64,000 bases of DNA from DASQUK01 sp963756425 (GCA_963756425.1 CAVWNW010000019.1:1-64000), one strand, 5' to 3'; shown: positions 1 through 11,288, counted from the first letter of the stretch. The notes: generated by a model from the letters alone, not told the origin. Program-made: numbers and translations.

Positions 1-511
1 CGAACTCGTCGTCCGCCCGGTCGATCTCGTCGATGAGCAGCACCGGCGGCGCACTGCCGTCGCCGGCCCCGTCCAGCGCCTGGAGCAAGGGTCGGCGGAC
101 GAGGAAGCGCTCGTCGTAGAGCTCGTCCTCCAGCGCCTCGACGCCCGCGGCGCTGGCCCGGCCGGCGGCCTCGGCCGCCCGCAGGTGAAGCAGCTGACGG
201 GCGTGGTCCCACTCGTACAGCGCCTGGGACGCGTCGATGCCCTCGTAGCACTGCAAGCGCACCAGCCGGCCCCCGGTCCACGCGCTCAGCGCCTTGGCGA
301 CCTCGGTCTTGCCCACCCCTGCGTCGCCCTCGAGGAACAGTGGCCGCTCCAGGCGCAGGGCCAGCAGGACGGCGGTGGCCAGCCCCTCGTCGGCGAGGTA
401 GTCGTATGCGGCCAGGCCCGCCACCACGTCGTCGACGGTCTCGGCGGCGGCTCCGATGGCGCGACCGACGCCAGCGACTGGGCCGGCAGGGCCGGCGGAT
501 GCGGCGGGCAT
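1..511 (-). CDS. MoxR/CoxD-like AAA+ ATPase (3' end outside window)
   Basis: This is the N-terminal 170 residues of an AAA+ ATPase that runs off the left edge. A Walker A motif (GDAGVGKTE) lies near residue 66 and a Walker B motif (LLIDEIDRADDEF) at the cut end, as in MoxR/CoxD ATPases. Such ATPases help mature the molybdenum centre of CO-dehydrogenase-like hydroxylases, and this one lies downstream of coxM, coxL and coxS on the same strand, so the same role is inferred. The ATG at 511 is the first in-frame start after the 180-bp gap to coxM. That gap holds a repeat element, so the gene may have its own promoter. Confidence 0.85.
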   Translation of the reverse strand, partial: MPAASAGPAGPVAGVGRAIGAAAETVDDVVAGLAAYDYLADEGLATAVLLALRLERPLFLEGDAGVGKTEVAKALSAWTGGRLVRLQCYEGIDASQALYEWDHARQLLHLRAAEAAGRASAAGVEALEDELYDERFLVRRPLLQALDGAGDGSAPPVLLIDEIDRADDEF

Positions 512-575
512 GCCCCCCAGCCTACGGCCGGGTCGCCGGCTCGGCCCGCTCGCGGCTCCCCTGCGGCTGTCGACG

Positions 576-671
576 CGAGGTCATGAGTTCCGGAGAACCC
601 AGGCGGAGGCATTGGGTTCCGAGGCCGGAACCTATGACCTCGGCCCGGGCCTTCCGGAACCTATGACCTCG
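576..671. repeat. Three-armed intergenic repeat, copy A
   Basis: An 18-bp arm at 576-593 is inverted relative to two direct copies at 625-642 and 654-671. The two direct copies are identical (CCGGAACCTATGACCTCG), and the inverted arm differs at two adjacent positions. An inner inverted pair (GAACCCA / TTGGGTTC) lies between the outer arms. The same layout occurs at 20377-20470. It begins about 20 bp after the coxM stop codon, so it could act as an RNA hairpin or a mobile repeat. Function is unknown. Confidence 0.7.
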
Positions 672-690
672 CCGGCCTCGACACCGACGG

Positions 691-1524
691 CTACGCCTGG
701 GCGGACTCCAGTGCCCGGCGGACCAGCACCTGGGCGAGATGCCGCCGGAACTCAGCGGAGGCGTTGAGGTCGTCGGGGGGTTCGGTGCCCTCGTCGGCCC
801 TAGCGGCCGCCTCGCTCGGCGACGCTCCGCTCCGTAGTGCCTCCTCCACCCCGGGGGCGCGCAGGGGCGTCGAACCCATGTGGACCAGCCCCACGCCGGG
901 CCCGCCGGACGTGCCGTTGCTCAGGACCGCGGCACACCCGACGATCGCCCAGTCCTGGGCGCGCCGGACGAACTTCTGGAAGCCCCACGGGGCGCCGCCG
1001 GTGGCGGGGACCCGGATCTCGGTCAGGACCTCGTCGGGCGCGAGCGCCGTCTCCAGGAAGCCGGTGAACATCTCGTCCGCGGGGATCTCCCGGTCGCCGC
1101 CCGGGCCCCGCGCAACGAGGGTCCCCCGCAGCGCCAGGACTGCCGCCGGCAGGTCGGACGCCGGATCGCCGTGGGCGATCGAGCCGCCGATCGTTCCCCG
1201 GTGGCGCACCTGCGGGTCACCGATCTGGCCCGCGATGTGGGCCAGCATCGGCACCTGCTCGCGCAGCTCGTCGGAGGTGGCCAGGTCGTGGTGCCGGGTC
1301 AGGGCGCCGATGCGTACCTGGCCATCGTCGCTTCTCACGTACGCAAGGTCGTTCAGGCGGCCGATGTCGATGAGAACGGCCGGGGCGGCCAGCCGCAACC
1401 GCATGAGCGGCAGTAGGGAGTGGCCGCCCGCCAGCAGCTTGGCGTCGTCACCGTGCTCGCCGAGCAGCTCCACGGCTTCATCGACGGTGGACGCGCGTTG
1501 GTAGTCGAACGCTGCGGGGATCAT
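691..1524 (-). CDS. coxM: Molybdenum hydroxylase FAD-binding medium subunit (CoxM/CutM family)
   Basis: This is the FAD subunit of a CO-dehydrogenase/xanthine-oxidase-type enzyme, which passes electrons from the small subunit's iron-sulfur clusters to an acceptor. The 277-residue protein opens with the typical MIPAAFDYQ start. It carries the FAD pyrophosphate motif LLAGGHSLLPLM near residues 34-45 and a second motif, RHRGTIGGSIAHGDPASD, near residues 105-122. The ATG at 1524 overlaps the coxL stop codon (ATGA), so the two are translationally coupled. An in-frame start 12 codons upstream lies inside coxL and is less likely. Length is normal for the family. Confidence 0.92.
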   Translation of the reverse strand: MIPAAFDYQRASTVDEAVELLGEHGDDAKLLAGGHSLLPLMRLRLAAPAVLIDIGRLNDLAYVRSDDGQVRIGALTRHHDLATSDELREQVPMLAHIAGQIGDPQVRHRGTIGGSIAHGDPASDLPAAVLALRGTLVARGPGGDREIPADEMFTGFLETALAPDEVLTEIRVPATGGAPWGFQKFVRRAQDWAIVGCAAVLSNGTSGGPGVGLVHMGSTPLRAPGVEEALRSGASPSEAAARADEGTEPPDDLNASAEFRRHLAQVLVRRALESAQA

Positions 1525-3911
1525 GACTGTCCCTCCCGAGCCTCGCGGATGATCGCCCACACCCGTTCAGGCGTGGCCGGCATGGCGATGTCGGTGATGC
1601 CCAACGGTGAGAGGGCGTCGACGATGGCATTCACGACCGTGGCCGTGGACCCGATGGTCCCCGCCTCGCCGATGCCCTTGACGCCGAGCGGGTTCGTGGG
1701 GCTGGGCGTCACGGTGTGGTCGAGCCTGAGGCTCGGGACCTCGGCCGCGCTGGGAACGAGGTAGTCGGTCAGCGTGGGGTTGCGCAGCAGCCCGTCGTCG
1801 TCGTAGATCGCCTCCTCCCACAGCGCCTGGGCGACCCCCTGCACGATGCCGCCGTGAAGCTGACCCTCGACGATCATCGGATTGACCTGGGGGCCACAGT
1901 CGTCGACCGCGGCGTAGTCGAGCAGGTCGATGCCGCCGGTCTCCTCGTCGATCTCGACGACGGCTACGTGGCTGCCGAACGGGAACACGAAGTTGGGCGG
2001 GTCGTAGTGCATGTCCCCGACCAGGTTCGGCTCCATGCCGTCGGGCAGGTTGTGGGACTTGAAGGCCTCGAACGCCACTTCCTGCAGGCTCATCGACTTG
2101 GCCGGGGTGCCCCGCACGGACAGCTCACCCCCGGCGAACTCGATGTCGTCCTCGGCCGCCTCGAGCTGGTGGGCAGCGATGGCGCGGGCCTTGTCGATCA
2201 CCCGGTCGGCGGCCATGGCCACGGCCACCCCGCCGACCGCCAGCGACCGGCTGCCGTAGGAGTCCATGCCGATGGGGCTGATGGCGGTGTCGGAGTGCAG
2301 GACCTCGACGTCGTCGGGGTCGACGCCGAGCTTGTCGGACACGATCTGCGACCAGCAGGTCTCGTGGCCCTGGCCGTGGGGCGCGGTGCCGGTCACCACG
2401 TGCACCTTCCCGGTGGGCAATACCCGTACCGTGGCGGCCTCCCAGCCCCCGGCAGAGTAGTTCAGCGACGCCAGCACCCGGCTGGGGGCGAGGCCACACA
2501 TCTCCACATACGTCGCCACACCGATGCCCAGGTGTTTGGTGTCGCCTGCCTCCCGCCGCCGCTGCTGCTCGGCCCTCCACTCGTAGTAGCCCACCAGGTC
2601 CAGCGCACGCTCGAGCGACGGCTCGTAGTCGCCCGAGTCGTACGTCAGGCCGGCGATCGACGTATAGGGGAACTTGTCGGAAGCGATGTAGTTGCGCCGC
2701 CGAATCTCCGCACCGTCGACCCCCACCTCGTGGGCCAGGGCGTCCATGGCCCGCTCGATGGCGTACGTGGCCTCGGGGCGACCCGCGCCACGGTAGGCGT
2801 CGGTCGGGGTGCGGTTCGTGAACACGCCCGTGCATTCGAAGTGGTACGCGGGCACGTCGTAGACGCCGTGGTAGAGGAATGCGCCGAGCAACGGGATGCC
2901 GGGCGTTACGAGCTGCAGGTAGGCGCCCATGTCCGCCACGATGTTGGCCCGCACGGCGGTGACCTTGCCGTCTGCGTCGGCCGCCAGCTCCATGTGCTGC
3001 ACCTGGCCCCGGCCCTGGATCGTGGCGACGGCGTTCTCGCTGCGGCCCTCGCTCCATCGGATGGGCGCGCCCAGCCGGCCGGCGAGCGCCACGGCGATCA
3101 GCTCCTCGGCGTACACGTTGAGCTTCGAGCCGAAGGCGCCGCCCACCGACGGCGCGACGACTCGGATCTTGTGCTCGGCCACGCCGCAGGTGGCGGCCAC
3201 CATCACCTTGAGGATGTGGGGGATCTGCGTCGCCGAGAAGATGGTCAGGTCGCCCCCGTAGACGCCGGGAACCACCGCGACGCCGCGGGTCTCCATGGCC
3301 TCGGGGATCAGGCGCTGCTGGACGTAGCGCTGGTTCACGACGTGGGCCGCCTCGGCGAAGGCTCGCTCCACCGCATCGGGGTCGGGCGACAGCGTCCACG
3401 TGTAGCTCCGGTTGGTGCCCAGACCGTCGTGGATGACGACGCGGTCGCTGGCCGCGTCCTCGATGTCGGCCGTGGCCTCGAGCGGGTCGTAGTCGACCAC
3501 GACGGCGTCGACGGCATCGGCCACCTGGTAGCGGCTCTCCGCCACGACGACGGCCACGATGTCGCCCATGTAGCACGCCTTGCCGACGGCGACCGGCCAG
3601 TGGTCGGGCGCCTTCATGTCGCCGGTCACCGGCCACGCGCACGGCATCGCGGCCGCCCAGTCGTCGCGCAGGTCCTCGCCGGTGAACACGTGGCGCACGC
3701 CCGGCATCGCCAGCGCCGCACTGGCGTCGATGTTGCCGATGCGGGCGTGGGCGAACGGGCTGCGGACCATGCCCATCCACAGCGCCCCCGGGATGTGCAG
3801 GTCGTCGACGTACTGCGCCTCGCCAGTGAGCAGGCGGGCGTCCTCCTTGCGGAGCAGCCGTGCTCCCATTCCCCGGCCGGCCTTCTCCTGGCCGACGTCG
3901 GTCGCGGTCAT
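1521..3911 (-). CDS. coxL: Form II molybdenum hydroxylase large subunit (CoxL-like)
   Basis: This is the molybdopterin-binding catalytic subunit, 796 residues. The active-site loop reads AYRGAGR, which marks form II (putative) CO dehydrogenases and related hydroxylases. The AYxCSFR loop of proven form I CODH is absent, so the true substrate is uncertain. The family's catalytic glutamate lies in KGIGEAGTIGS near the C-terminus, and SVGGAFGSK is the molybdopterin-contact glycine motif. The ATG at 3911 overlaps the coxS stop (ATGA), and the 3' end overlaps coxM in the same way, giving a coupled S-L-M operon. Confidence 0.9.
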   Translation of the reverse strand: MTATDVGQEKAGRGMGARLLRKEDARLLTGEAQYVDDLHIPGALWMGMVRSPFAHARIGNIDASAALAMPGVRHVFTGEDLRDDWAAAMPCAWPVTGDMKAPDHWPVAVGKACYMGDIVAVVVAESRYQVADAVDAVVVDYDPLEATADIEDAASDRVVIHDGLGTNRSYTWTLSPDPDAVERAFAEAAHVVNQRYVQQRLIPEAMETRGVAVVPGVYGGDLTIFSATQIPHILKVMVAATCGVAEHKIRVVAPSVGGAFGSKLNVYAEELIAVALAGRLGAPIRWSEGRSENAVATIQGRGQVQHMELAADADGKVTAVRANIVADMGAYLQLVTPGIPLLGAFLYHGVYDVPAYHFECTGVFTNRTPTDAYRGAGRPEATYAIERAMDALAHEVGVDGAEIRRRNYIASDKFPYTSIAGLTYDSGDYEPSLERALDLVGYYEWRAEQQRRREAGDTKHLGIGVATYVEMCGLAPSRVLASLNYSAGGWEAATVRVLPTGKVHVVTGTAPHGQGHETCWSQIVSDKLGVDPDDVEVLHSDTAISPIGMDSYGSRSLAVGGVAVAMAADRVIDKARAIAAHQLEAAEDDIEFAGGELSVRGTPAKSMSLQEVAFEAFKSHNLPDGMEPNLVGDMHYDPPNFVFPFGSHVAVVEIDEETGGIDLLDYAAVDDCGPQVNPMIVEGQLHGGIVQGVAQALWEEAIYDDDGLLRNPTLTDYLVPSAAEVPSLRLDHTVTPSPTNPLGVKGIGEAGTIGSTATVVNAIVDALSPLGITDIAMPATPERVWAIIREAREGQS

Positions 3912-4414
3912 GCCGGCACCTCCTCCGACTTGGGCAGATCGCCGGCCGCGGCCAGCACCGACCGCACGATGTTGTGGTAGCCGGTGCAGCGGCAGAGGTT
4001 GCCCTCCAGGCCCAGCCGCACCTCGGCCTCGCTGGGATGGGGATTCTCCTTCAGGAGCGACACCGTGGCCATCACCATGCCCGGGGTGCAGAACCCACAC
4101 TGCAGGCCGTGCTGCTCGTGGAAGGCCTGCTGCACCGGGTGCAGGGCGGTGGCATCACCGTCACCGGCGCGGGCGGTCGCCGCGAGGCCCTCGATGGTGG
4201 TGACCTCGTGGCCGTCGGCCTGTGCCGCGAGGACGGTGCAGGACTTCACCGACTCACCGTCCATCAACACGGTGCAGGCTCCGCACGACGACGTGTCGCA
4301 GCCGACGTTGGTGCCGGTCAAGCCGAAGTCGTCCCGCAAGAGGTGCACCAGCAGCCGACGGGGTTCGACGTCGGCCGAGCGCTCCTCCCCGTTGACCGAA
4401 AGGGTGATGTTCAC
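3908..4414 (-). CDS. coxS: Molybdenum hydroxylase [2Fe-2S] small subunit (CoxS family)
   Basis: The protein has 168 residues and two [2Fe-2S] domains. The N-terminal plant-ferredoxin-type cluster is bound by GCDTSSCGACTV and a later Cys in VKSCTVL. The C-terminal helical domain carries CGFCTPGM and LCRCTGYHNI. It carries electrons from the molybdenum site in CoxL to FAD in CoxM. It starts with GTG at 4414 (MNITLSVNG, typical of the family) and is coupled to coxL by a 4-bp overlap. A 36-bp gap separates it from the frameshifted second coxL upstream. Confidence 0.93.
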   Translation of the reverse strand: MNITLSVNGEERSADVEPRRLLVHLLRDDFGLTGTNVGCDTSSCGACTVLMDGESVKSCTVLAAQADGHEVTTIEGLAATARAGDGDATALHPVQQAFHEQHGLQCGFCTPGMVMATVSLLKENPHPSEAEVRLGLEGNLCRCTGYHNIVRSVLAAAGDLPKSEEVPA

Positions 4415-4450
4415 AGCGGCGGCCCCTCCCGTCCCGGCCGTGACCCTTCG

Positions 4451-6776
4451 TCACGGCCGCTGGTGCTTCATCCTGCCCGTTTCCCGGATGGCCTGCCACA
4501 CCGTCGCCGGTGTGCACGGCATGTCGACGTGCCGGATCCCGAGGTGGGCGAGCGCATCGCACACGGCGTTGTGGACGGCGGGGGTGGATCCGATGGTCCC
4601 CGACTCGCCGATGCCCTTGGCGCCGAGCGCGTTGACCCAGGTCGGCGTCTCCAGGTCGACGAGCTCGAACGACGGCAGCTCCGCGGCCGAGACGATCGGG
4701 TAGTCGGCGAATGTGGCGGTCAACGGATTGCCGTGGGCGTCGAATGCGACCTGCTCGTACAGCGCCTGGGCTGCGCCCTGGGCGAGGCCGCCATGACGCT
4801 GGCCGTGTGCGAGCAACGGGTTGAGGATGCGGCCGGCGTCGTCGCAGGCCACCAGCCGCACGAGCCGGACGTCACCGGTCTCGGTATCCACCTCCACCAC
4901 GGCCACGTGGACACCGAACGGGTAGGTCGGATGGGCCACCTGGAAGTCGTGGTCGGCCGCCAGGGGCGTTCCCTGGCCGTCCGCCGCTGCGGCCACCTCC
5001 GCCCAGGTGCGCGTCACCGCCGGCGTGCCGACCACGCGGAAGGTCCCGGCGGCGGCATCGTGCTCGACGTCGTCCTGCGCCGCCTCCAACAGCTCGGCCG
5101 CGATCCTTCGGGCCTGTTCGACGACATCGACGGCGGCGGCACGCACCGCCGACCCGCCCAGCTGGAGCGACCGCGACCCCATCGTTCCGCCGCCCCGCGG
5201 GATGGCGTCGGTGTCGCCGTGGCGCACCTCGATGCGCTCGATCGGGACCCCCAGCCCGTCGGCGACCAGCATGGCGAACGCCGTGTCCAGCCCCTGCCCG
5301 TGGGGTGAGCTGCCGGTGGCGACGACAACATCGACGCCGTCGACACCGTCGGAACCGCCGGCGGGGTCCGGCCGCGGCCGCACCTCCACACGGGCGAACT
5401 CGCTCCCGCCCGAAGGGCCGGCGGTCACCTCCACGTAGGCGGCCACGCCGATGCCCAGCGCGACGTGGTCGCCCCGCTGGCGCCGGCGCCGCTGCTCTGC
5501 ACGGAGCTCGTCGTAGCCGGCGGCCTCCAGTGCCCGCTCCAGACGCCGCGGGGTAGTCACCGCAGTCATACGTCTCCGCCGTGGGCGTGGTGAGCGGCTC
5601 GTCGAACCGGGGCAGCAGGTTGCGCCGGCGCACCTCGGCCGGGTCCATGCCCACCTCGGCCGCGAACAGGTCGACCGCACGCTCGATGGCGGCGGTGGCC
5701 TCCGGGCGGCCCGCCCCCCGATAGGCGCCGATCGGCGGCGTGGTGGTGACGACCACCCGCGCGTCCGCCTCGACGACCGGGATGGCGTAGGTGCCGGCAG
5801 CCATCGACCGGGTCATCATCGGCAGGTAGGCGCCCATCGCCGGGTAGGCGCCCGCGTCCTGGACGATCGACAGCCGGTACGCCTCGATCGTGCCGTCCCG
5901 CCGGCCGCCCATGGCCACGTCGTGCACCTGGGCGCGCCCCTGCACCATCGCCTGCAGGTTCTCGCTGCGGGTCTCGAGCCAGCGGACGGGCCGGCCGCAG
6001 CGGCGGGCCAGCCACGGCAACAGCAGGTCCTCCGGATGGAGGTCGATCTTGGCGCCGAACCCGCCCCCCACGTCGGGCGCGACCACCGCCACCTCGGCGT
6101 CGTCGACGCCGTAGAGCGTCGCCAACGCGCCGCGGACGCCGTGGGGGTTCTGCGTCGAGCACCACATGTGCAGGCGCCCGTCGACCCACGCCGCTGCGGA
6201 CGACCGCACCTCCAGCGGGCAGGCGGCCACCCGCTGGTTGACCAGGCGCTGGCGGACCACGACCTCGCAGTCGTCCAGCGCATCGGTCCCATCGCCGGCG
6301 GGTGGGCCGAACTCGCACACCAGGTTGGTCCCCACCTCCGGGAACAGCAGGACCTCGCTGGTCAGGGCGGCCATCGGATCGACGAGCGGCGGCAACGGCT
6401 CGTACTCGATGGCAACGGCCTCGGCCGCGTCCGCGCCCTGCTCGGGCCGCTCGGTGAGCACGACGGCCAGAGGCTCGCCGACGAAGCGCACCCGGTCGCA
6501 CGCGAGGTGGGTCCGGACCATGGCCGGGTTGAACCATCCCGGTATCGGCGCCAGGTCGACGTCGACGCCGACGACCACGTCCACGACGCCGGGGCCGGCG
6601 CGGGCGGCGTCGACGTCCACGGCGAGGAGCCGCGCGTGGGCCACGCTGGACCGCACGTAGGTGGCGTGGACGGCGCCGGCGAGGCGGCGATCGCGGATGT
6701 CGGCGCAGTATGTGGCGCCGCCGCTGAGCAGGCGCGGATCCTCGACCCGGAGCACGCGGCCGCCGAGGATCCCCAT
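4451..6776 (-). pseudogene. Second form II CoxL-like large subunit, frameshifted
   Basis: Two overlapping reading frames together make one full-length CoxL-type subunit of about 775 residues. The N-terminal frame (from ATG 6776) carries PDVGGGFGAK and the form II loop AYRGAGR. The C-terminal frame (stop at 4451) carries KGIGESGTIGS with the catalytic Glu. The frame changes between about 5543 and 5560, just after YDCGDYP, where one extra base separates it from LERALEAAGYD. All motifs are intact on both sides, so the lesion is recent or a consensus error. It lies upstream of coxS in the same operon, and no second CoxS or CoxM is present. Confidence 0.85.
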
Positions 6777-6805
6777 CAGCCCCCTCCCCCGCTACATGCC
6801 GAGTC

Positions 6806-7036
6806 TCAGCCGCGCATCAACGAGAGGGCCATCACCGTGAACCCCCACACGAGCGCCACGATCACCGTGAGGCGGTCGAGGTTGCGCTCCATCACGGTCG
6901 ACCCCATGGCGCTGGAGCCCATGCCCCCACCGAACATGTCGGACAGGCCGCCACCCTTGCCGCTGTGCAACAGCACCAGCACGATCAGGATCAGCGAGGA
7001 CAAGATGTTGAGCGCAGCGGTGACGGCGGTGAGCAC
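6806..7036 (-). CDS. secG: Preprotein translocase subunit SecG
   Basis: A 76-residue membrane protein with two hydrophobic helices (about residues 5-24 and 55-73). They are joined by the Gly/Ser-rich loop HSGKGGGLSDMFGGG that is diagnostic of SecG. It is the accessory subunit of the SecYEG channel. In actinobacteria secG usually follows tpiA. Here two peptide-transporter operons, together about 12 kb, separate them. The 3' end is 30 bp from the cox cluster. Confidence 0.93.
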   Translation of the reverse strand: MLTAVTAALNILSSLILIVLVLLHSGKGGGLSDMFGGGMGSSAMGSTVMERNLDRLTVIVALVWGFTVMALSLMRG

Positions 7037-7089
7037 GGGGGCGGTCTCCCGGGTTGCGGACCGATCACCCAGGTTAGAGGACCCGGCAA

Positions 7090-8168
7090 TCAGGCACGAA
7101 GTTGGCGGATCCGGCGTTCGGGATCGAGGTCCTGGTGGGACCCGGTGCGGAGGTGGCAGGAGGCGAGGTGGTCGGGGTCATCACCGCCGGACGCCAGCCG
7201 CGGGACCTCGATGTCGCACACGCCCGTGGCGGCGATCGGGCACCGAGGGTGGAACGGGCAACCCGCCGGAGCGTTGATCGGGCTCGGCAGCTCACCCTTC
7301 AGCGCCACCCGAACCCGCTCCCGCTCGGGATCGGCCACCGGGATCGCCGACATGAGCGCCTCGGTGTAGGGATGCTCGGGGTTGCCGAACACCCGCTCCC
7401 GCGACCCGATCTCGACGATCCGGCCGAGGTACATGACGGCGACGCGGTCGCACAGGTGCTCGACGACGGCCAGGTCGTGGGCCACGAACAGCAACGTGAA
7501 GTCCAGCCGCGCCTGCAGGTCGCGCAGCAGGTTCAGGATCTGCGACTGGATCGAGACGTCGAGCGCCGAGACCGGCTCGTCGGCCACCAGGAACCGGGGC
7601 TCCACCGCCAACGCCCGGGCGATGCCCACCCGCTGGCGCTGGCCGCCCGAGAACTGATGGGGGTAGCGGCGGGCGTGGTAGGACTCGAGGCCGACCAGAT
7701 CGAGGACCTCCTGCACCCGGTCACGTCGGCGCGCCGCGGGCACGCCGTGGGCCCGGAGGCCCTCGGCGATCGAGTCCCCAACCGTGGCCCGGGGATCGAG
7801 CGACGAGAACGGGTCCTGGAACACGATCTGCATCTGGCGCCGCAGGTCGCGCAGCGTGCGCCCCTTTGCCCCCAGCACGTCCACCCCGTCGAACGTGACG
7901 CTGCCCTCGTCGGCCGGCAACAGGCCCAGCAGGACGCGCCCCAGGGTGGACTTGCCGCAGCCCGACTCGCCGACGAGCCCGACCACCTCACCGGGATAGA
8001 TGTCGAGGTCGACGCCCGCGACGGCCCGCACCTCCGCAACCGCCCGGCCGAAGACGCCACCCTGCACCGGAAACGTCTTGACCACACCCCGGGCCGAGAC
8101 CAGCGCCGACGACTTTGAAGATTTTTCGGTGCCATCGCCCGGAAGATCTTCAAAGACGGGGGACTCGC

Positions 8169-8172
<4 letters not shown>
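7090..8172 (-). CDS. Oligopeptide/dipeptide ABC transporter ATPase, OppF/DppF type (transporter 1)
   Basis: A 360-residue nucleotide-binding subunit powering peptide uptake. It has Walker A GESGCGKST, the signature FSGGQRQRVGIARAL, Walker B FLVADEPVSALD, and the C-terminal oligopeptide-transporter extension with Cys residues (CPFHPRCPIAATGVC). The GTG at 8172 overlaps the preceding stop codon (GTGA). Codons 6-20 are made of a 43-bp palindromic repeat (8113-8155), giving a non-conserved N-terminus (VFEDLPGDGTEKSSKSS) before the ATPase fold begins at about residue 22. It is the last gene of the operon. Confidence 0.92.
8113..8155. repeat. 43-bp palindromic element, copy 1 (inside a coding region)
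   Basis: Terminal arms CTTTGAAGAT and its near complement bound a 43-bp unit, the same length as copies at 26671-26713 and 45374-45416. On the minus strand all three share an interior CGGGC near the centre. This copy lies wholly inside the first 20 codons of the OppF-type ATPase and keeps the frame open. Confidence 0.8.
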
Positions 8173-9190
<1,018 letters not shown>

Positions 9191-9194
<4 letters not shown>

Positions 9195-10207
9195 TTGTTG
9201 AGCCTCGGGTCGAGGGCGTCGCGCAGGCCGTCGCCGATCAGGTTGAACGCCAGCACGTTGAGCATGATCAGCAGGCCTGGATAGAAGACCAGGTGGGGCG
9301 ACGTGAAGAGCTGGTTGCGCTCGAGCGCGAGCATGCGTCCCCACTCGGCGGTGTCGGGATCGCCGCCGAGGCCGACGAACGACAGCGCCGCCAACTCCAG
9401 AACGGTAGTGGCGATGCCCAGCGTGGCCACCACCACCAGGGGCGTGAGCGAGTTCGGCAATACGCGGTGGAACAGGATACGGGGACGGGACACCCCGAGG
9501 GCGCGGTCGGCGGACACGAAATCCTGCTCCCGCACCGACAGCGCCCGCGACCGGATGACCCGGGCGTAGACGGGGATGGTCACGACCGACACCGCCAGCA
9601 CGGCGTTGAACAGGCCCGGGCCCCGGGCCGTCACGATCGCGATGGCCAGCAGCAGCGCCGGAAACGCCAGCAGCACGTCCATGGTGCGCATCATCCCGTT
9701 GTCGACCCGTCCGCCGATGAACCCGGAGATCAAGCCGATGGCCGCACCGAGCACGACGGCAAACGAGACCGCCGCCACGCTCGCTCCCAGCGACACCCGC
9801 GCCCCGTAGAGGACGCGGCTGAACACGTCGCGCGCGTTGCCGTCCAGCCCCATGAGGTGCTGCGGCTCGCTCGGTGAGCAGGAGAAGCCGTTGGACTCCA
9901 GGAAGCTCTCGACCGTCCTGAGCACCGGCACGTCCGGGATCCAGTTCACGCTCAGGTGGATGCAGGGCTCGGTCCGGGGCTGCAATCCCTCGCTTTCGAT
10001 CAGGACCTCCCGCTCCCCGTACGGCGCCAGCAGCGGGGCGAACAGCGCCATGAACAGCAACACAGCGAGGATCGCCGCCCCCACGACCGCCGACCGCTTG
10101 CGGAACGTCTGGCGGAAGGCGTCGCGCCACAGCCCCCGCTCGCGACGCTGTGGTGGCGGCGCCTCAGCGGCCTGCTCGACCGCAAGGGGGAGCTCTTCGA
10201 TCGCCAT
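9191..10207 (-). CDS. Peptide ABC transporter permease, OppC/DppC type (transporter 1)
   Basis: A 338-residue inner-membrane permease. The first membrane helix is near residues 40-60, followed by a roughly 60-residue external loop and the conserved GLDGNARDVFSRVLYGARVSL segment that marks DppC/OppC. The EAA coupling motif is in the DFVSADRALGVSRPRILFHR region. The C-terminus is GDGLRDALDPRL, typical of the family. The external loop contains two Cys residues (CIHLS, FSCSP) that could pair. It is coupled to the OppD-type gene. Confidence 0.9.
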
Positions 10208-10214
10208 CGTTGCC

Positions 10215-11276
10215 CTAACTCACCCTCACCCTGGGATCCAGGAACGTGTAGACGATGTCGGTGATCAGGTTGACCACCACGAACCCGATCGCCACCACGA
10301 GCGTGAAGCCCTGGACCACGAAGTAGTCCCGCCCGCTGATGGCGTCGAACAGCGTCTTGCCCACGCCCGTGAGGTTGAAGATCGTCTCGGTGAGGATGGC
10401 CCCTCCCACCAGAGTTCCCAGCGACAGCCCGATCACGGTCACCACCGGGAGCAGCGAGTTGCGCAGCGCGTGACGTGTGATCACGACCCGCTCGCGCAGA
10501 CCCTTGGCCCGGGCCGTGCGCACGTAGTCGAGGCCGAGCACATCCAGCAGGCTCGACCGCGTCATCCGGGCGATGATCGCCATAGGGATGGTGGCGAGCG
10601 CCACCGCCGGAAGGATGAGGTGCTGCAGGGCGTCGACGAAGATGTCCCAGCGCCAGATGAGCACGGCGTTCAGCAGGTCGATGTTGGAGATGAACTCGAA
10701 GAACGAGTTGTGGCCGATGCCCCAGACCTCGTAGAAGGGATCGGGGATCACCCCGGCAGTGAGCTGGCCCGAGGCCGGCAGCCCCAGCGGAGTGTCGTTG
10801 AGCTGCTTGGCGAACACGTACTGGAGGATCAGTGCCAGGACGAACACCGGGATCGACACGCCCAGGTTGGCGCCCACGATCGTGGCCACGTCGGTCTTGC
10901 TGTTGTGGCGCGATCCGGCCAGCACGCCCAACGGAACACCCACCACGACGGCGATGAGCAGTGCCGCGGCCGACAGTTGCAGCGTGACCGGCAGGCGATC
11001 GATCAACAGGTCGGTGACCGACTGCCGCTCCTGGACCGAATTGCCGAGGTCGCCGTGGAAGACGTCCCCGACGTAGCCGACGAACTGCGTGACGATGGGA
11101 TCGTCGAACCCATAGGCGCTGTTGAACTCCGCGCATGCCTCGGCTGTCGCCCGCTCCTGCAACGCCGCCTGGCAGGGGTCACCCGGGATCAGCCGGCCGA
11201 TCACGAACGTGGCCAGGAGGATCCCGAACAGGACCGGAATCGCACTGACGAGTCGTCGGGCAATGAATCGCAGCAT
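10215..11276 (-). CDS. Peptide ABC transporter permease, OppB/DppB type (transporter 1)
   Basis: A 353-residue permease with the N-terminal helix MLRFIARRLVSAIPVLFGI, the PGDP motif after it, and the EAA-loop region DYVRTARAKGLRERVV near residue 245. The C-terminus YTFLDPRVR is typical. It forms the channel with the OppC-type partner. It follows the binding-protein gene by 64 bp, and a perfect hairpin fills much of that gap. Confidence 0.91.
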   Translation of the reverse strand: MLRFIARRLVSAIPVLFGILLATFVIGRLIPGDPCQAALQERATAEACAEFNSAYGFDDPIVTQFVGYVGDVFHGDLGNSVQERQSVTDLLIDRLPVTLQLSAAALLIAVVVGVPLGVLAGSRHNSKTDVATIVGANLGVSIPVFVLALILQYVFAKQLNDTPLGLPASGQLTAGVIPDPFYEVWGIGHNSFFEFISNIDLLNAVLIWRWDIFVDALQHLILPAVALATIPMAIIARMTRSSLLDVLGLDYVRTARAKGLRERVVITRHALRNSLLPVVTVIGLSLGTLVGGAILTETIFNLTGVGKTLFDAISGRDYFVVQGFTLVVAIGFVVVNLITDIVYTFLDPRVRVS

Positions 11277-11288
11277 GGAGAGTGTGAA

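Noticed and set aside
1521..3911. CoxL as a true form I CO dehydrogenase
   Set aside because: The active-site loop is AYRGAGR and not AYxCSFR, so CO oxidation cannot be claimed.
1716..3980. A 754-codon open frame on the plus strand
   Set aside because: It is the antisense shadow of coxL. Long antisense frames are common at this GC content, and the peptide has no fold-like pattern.
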